Shown: in pieces, positions 61,607-64,000 of the stretch | Layout: the number at the start of each line of letters is the position of its first letter | Position numbering within the stretch: position 1 is the first letter of the stretch | Origin: Branchiostoma floridae | Lineage: Eukaryota > Chordata > Leptocardii > Amphioxiformes > Branchiostomatidae | NCBI RefSeq assembly: GCF_000003815.2 | Contig: NC_049984.1 | Location: forward strand, 10,380,824-10,444,823 | Direction of reading: 5' to 3' | Length of the DNA stretch: 64,000 nucleotides | The notes under the pieces: generated by a model | Database searches by the model: none | What the model was told of the DNA's origin: nothing | Seen by the model: the letters and a program-made list of their open reading frames with translations, nothing else | Program-made: the position numbers and the translations under genes

Positions 61607-61856
61607 TTCAGGCCCTTGTAATGCCTAGTGGCACATGTGGCAGTGAATTACCTTGCTGTTTCAGTTCGCTGGCCATTATCCTTTAACTTGATCGAATTTC
61701 GAACACGGAACCCCCATTTTACGTCTCTTCCGAAAGACGGTTGCAAACCCGCCCGAGATGCACTACCCAGGATTAAATGGGGCCTCTCAGTTATCAACCA
61801 TTTGGTACTAGGAGCTTAACTGTGAGGCTGATACCAGTTGAGCTACAAGGACGGCC
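61607..61856 (-). mobile_element. tRNA-derived SINE, copy 2
   Basis: Reverse-oriented counterpart of 36905-37162. On the minus strand it begins with an A box (tagctcaactgg), continues 'cagcctcacagttaagctcc', and ends in the shared 'gtgccactaggcattacaag' tail. The B-box region is less well preserved. Confidence 0.7.
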
Positions 61857-62279
61857 CAAGATCGACACGAACATCAACAAATATGGACTATTTGAAATCT
61901 GTTTGTCCACGACCATGGCTTCCTTCCGGCAGTTTGATGTAACTGCCTCAGTTAGAACACCAACGATAACAACAGCAACCTGTCATAGTCACATCGGTCC
62001 CTGATATGACAAGATAAAGAACTGATAAATCTGTATAGCATCGCTTTAATCACGCCGTAAAGAAAGCAGTTTGTCAATAAATTCTCGCTTGCACTGTTCC
62101 AAGAAGTTCAATCCATTGTCATTTCCAAACGCTCAAGCGCTGCTACCTTTTTTCAAAATCAGTTTCCACCAAGAGTTATGAATTCTTCATCAGTAAACGC
62201 TTAAACAAACCTGCATACTAGTATACAGAGCTGACCTCGAGGTTTTATCTATGATGAGTAATTTGGTACTTGTGGATGG
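61857..62279. other. Unassigned DNA
   Basis: No gene, repeat boundary or motif is recognised. Confidence 0.35.
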
Positions 62280-62470
62280 CCGTGAGGGTAACCGTATGGG
62301 TAACCGTGTATGTTACCGTGCGGTACCCGGGTGTTTAACCACGTGGGCAATAGTGTGGGTAATGTATTGGTAACCGGGCGGTTAACCACATGGGTAATCG
62401 TGTGGGTAACGTATGGGTAACCGGGCGTTTAACCACGTGGGTAACCGTGTGGGTAATCGTGCAGTTAAAC
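62280..62470 (+). repeat. Minisatellite, about 49 bp unit built on 'tgggtaaccg'
   Basis: Ten-base phrases such as 'tgggtaaccg' and 'tgggtaacgt' repeat throughout. A higher-order unit of about 49 bp containing 'gggcg-ttaaccac-tgggt' recurs two to three times. Confidence 0.85.
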
Positions 62471-64000
62471 GTGTGATTGACAAGTTGTCAATGGTTGGCT
62501 GGTGGACTCGTGATTGCAAACTTCCCAAAGTATCCCCAAACCGTTAATCCGTATAGCAAATGTGCATTTTCCTCTAATGTTCGTTCTTAGCACCACAACT
62601 ATAAAATATTAGTACTTGTACTTGAAGGTAAGAAGCATCCCACCATACATCCGAAACGTCCAAGGGTCATCGTTTCCGGCTAAATCTGGTTTACCTTATT
62701 AGCAGTAAACGCGGTTTTACGTTCTAAATGGAACCTTTTAATCTGTCTACAGGAAATGAGAGCTACTTAACGACGGTGAACGTCGTAAGTCTGGAGAACA
62801 TTAAGTAACTTTAAAGCACATAAAATCTCCCAATCTCATCAGCACAGGTTGGCTGTAAGTGGAGAGGGATTTCCGACACAATACTTCCAGAAGTTTAGGC
62901 TTGCTCTATGTATGACATGCAGTAAATGTTCAGAAGCGGATATTGCCGTTTTCTAGTAATAAAGAAAGTCGAAATGGAATACTAGTACTTCATCAGATAG
63001 ATCATAAAACACACTAAAATACTTTGAAGAAAAATAGGTGTTATTAGCGTCAAATCAAGCGTGGATTGGAAAATGTCATGGTCTTGTTCATCTAAGTACT
63101 TGCTAGATTTAGGAATTGGATCATTGTGGGGAAAAAAAGACACAAATGTCTGAGAAGATGGATATTCTACCATCACTTTTTGACAGCTCATCTGTGTAAT
63201 GGCGATCATTTGCCTCTGTGGTAATATCGGTGCTTCCGATAGTAAATACATGTAGTCTTAAGGGTGTCATTCTCTGGTACATTTATGCTCTCTGATCTGG
63301 GCCATATATCAGAGACGGCACTCCTGGGAAGACTCGTAGTTTATAACAGAAGAACAGAGGCAAGGAACAAACCCAAAATGGACTATGTTACAATTTTAAA
63401 CTCTATATCCGTACACAAAATAAAGCTCTACGAACAAGCTTTCGATCAATCCTCTGATCCTTATCAAGTTAAAATAACCCAGAGCCTATGGCACACATCC
63501 AGGCCGCAGGCGTGACGTCAGCAAAGGGTCAAAGGTGCTTGGAAGTCGGTATCGGCCCCCGTTCAATGAATGACATACATATGGAAGTACAATCCGCTTA
63601 CTTCCTCTAATGAAACAACTACTCATGTACACCGGTAAGAAATAGCACCAGGGAAATAGATTGCATCAGGAGAGTTTGGCGCCAACTTGCTGATCTGACA
63701 GCTTATCTGAAGAACAATCATGTTTGGCACATCCCTAAATTTGGCACATCCCTAAATTTTCCTGACTTTCTTAATCTTACTTCATGACCATCTTGATTGC
63801 TCTTTACGTAAAATTGCAAACCAGTACCCACAGAGGCTGTATATGCACTCTTCTCAACAGAAGGATTAGAATATACCTAGAGGAGCATCAAATATTTGCT
63901 CGCTTCATACTTGATAATAACATACAGTGTCCCACAGTGAGTTCTTGTATTAAACTGTCGCCAGACAATATCGGCGGTAATACCACTGGCGTATCCCCGA
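62471..64000. other. Unassigned DNA to the window end
   Basis: No exon, RNA gene or repeat boundary is recognised. There is a 20-bp direct doublet near 63726-63757 ('tttggcacatccctaaattt'). Confidence 0.35.

Overview
The window reads as nuclear DNA of an invertebrate deuterostome, most likely an amphioxus (Branchiostoma). The signs are small GT/AG-bounded exons in AT-rich DNA, a high density of short inverted-repeat elements and tRNA-derived SINEs, and a gene set of lectin-collagen receptor, NAT16-like acetyltransferase, vertebrate-type tyrosinase and CAP/EGF/ShKT protein. The species call is inference from gene content and repeat style. Nothing bacterial, organellar or clearly viral was seen.

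Layout. (1) 0.38-1.76 kb, plus strand: the last four exons of a gene I do not recognise. Its 3' flank is a dispersed repeat that recurs to 4.4 kb and again at 7.2-7.7 kb. (2) 9.64-4.57 kb, minus: a complete six-exon gene for a type II membrane protein with a cytoplasmic tail, one membrane helix, a coiled-coil neck, a collagen stalk and a C-type lectin head. Every internal junction is phase 1. A 905 bp TA-flanked transposon and a 545 bp palindrome sit in its introns. (3) 18.04-11.51 kb, minus: a complete five-exon NAT16-like GNAT acetyltransferase with a 30-nt microexon. An intronless class A GPCR (14.34-15.65 kb, plus) lies inside its last intron. (4) 19.33-22.44 kb, plus, head-to-head with the acetyltransferase gene: a complete four-exon tyrosinase-family membrane protein in which five of the six copper-ligand histidines are replaced. 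(5) 54.6-24.35 kb, minus, tail-to-tail with the tyrosinase gene: a CAP-superfamily gene (CAP, Cys-rich hinge, EGF-like, ShKT, EGF-like, hydrophobic C-terminus) spread over more than 30 kb. It includes a 24-nt microexon and introns of 11 and 13.5 kb; its N-terminal exon was not found. (6) The large introns and the last 9 kb hold mostly repeats: related MITEs, a 162-bp tandem array, an 882 bp foldback element, a LINE 3' fragment, two copies of one SINE, and minisatellites.

The genes do not form an operon or one pathway. Three encode cell-surface or secreted proteins with extracellular adhesion or recognition modules (lectin-collagen, tyrosinase-like, CAP-EGF-ShKT), and one a surface receptor (GPCR). 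The strongest candidate for something undescribed is the tyrosinase-fold protein that keeps its scaffold and membrane anchor but has lost the copper site. All exon models were read by eye from splice signals, phase and protein continuity, and need transcript support.
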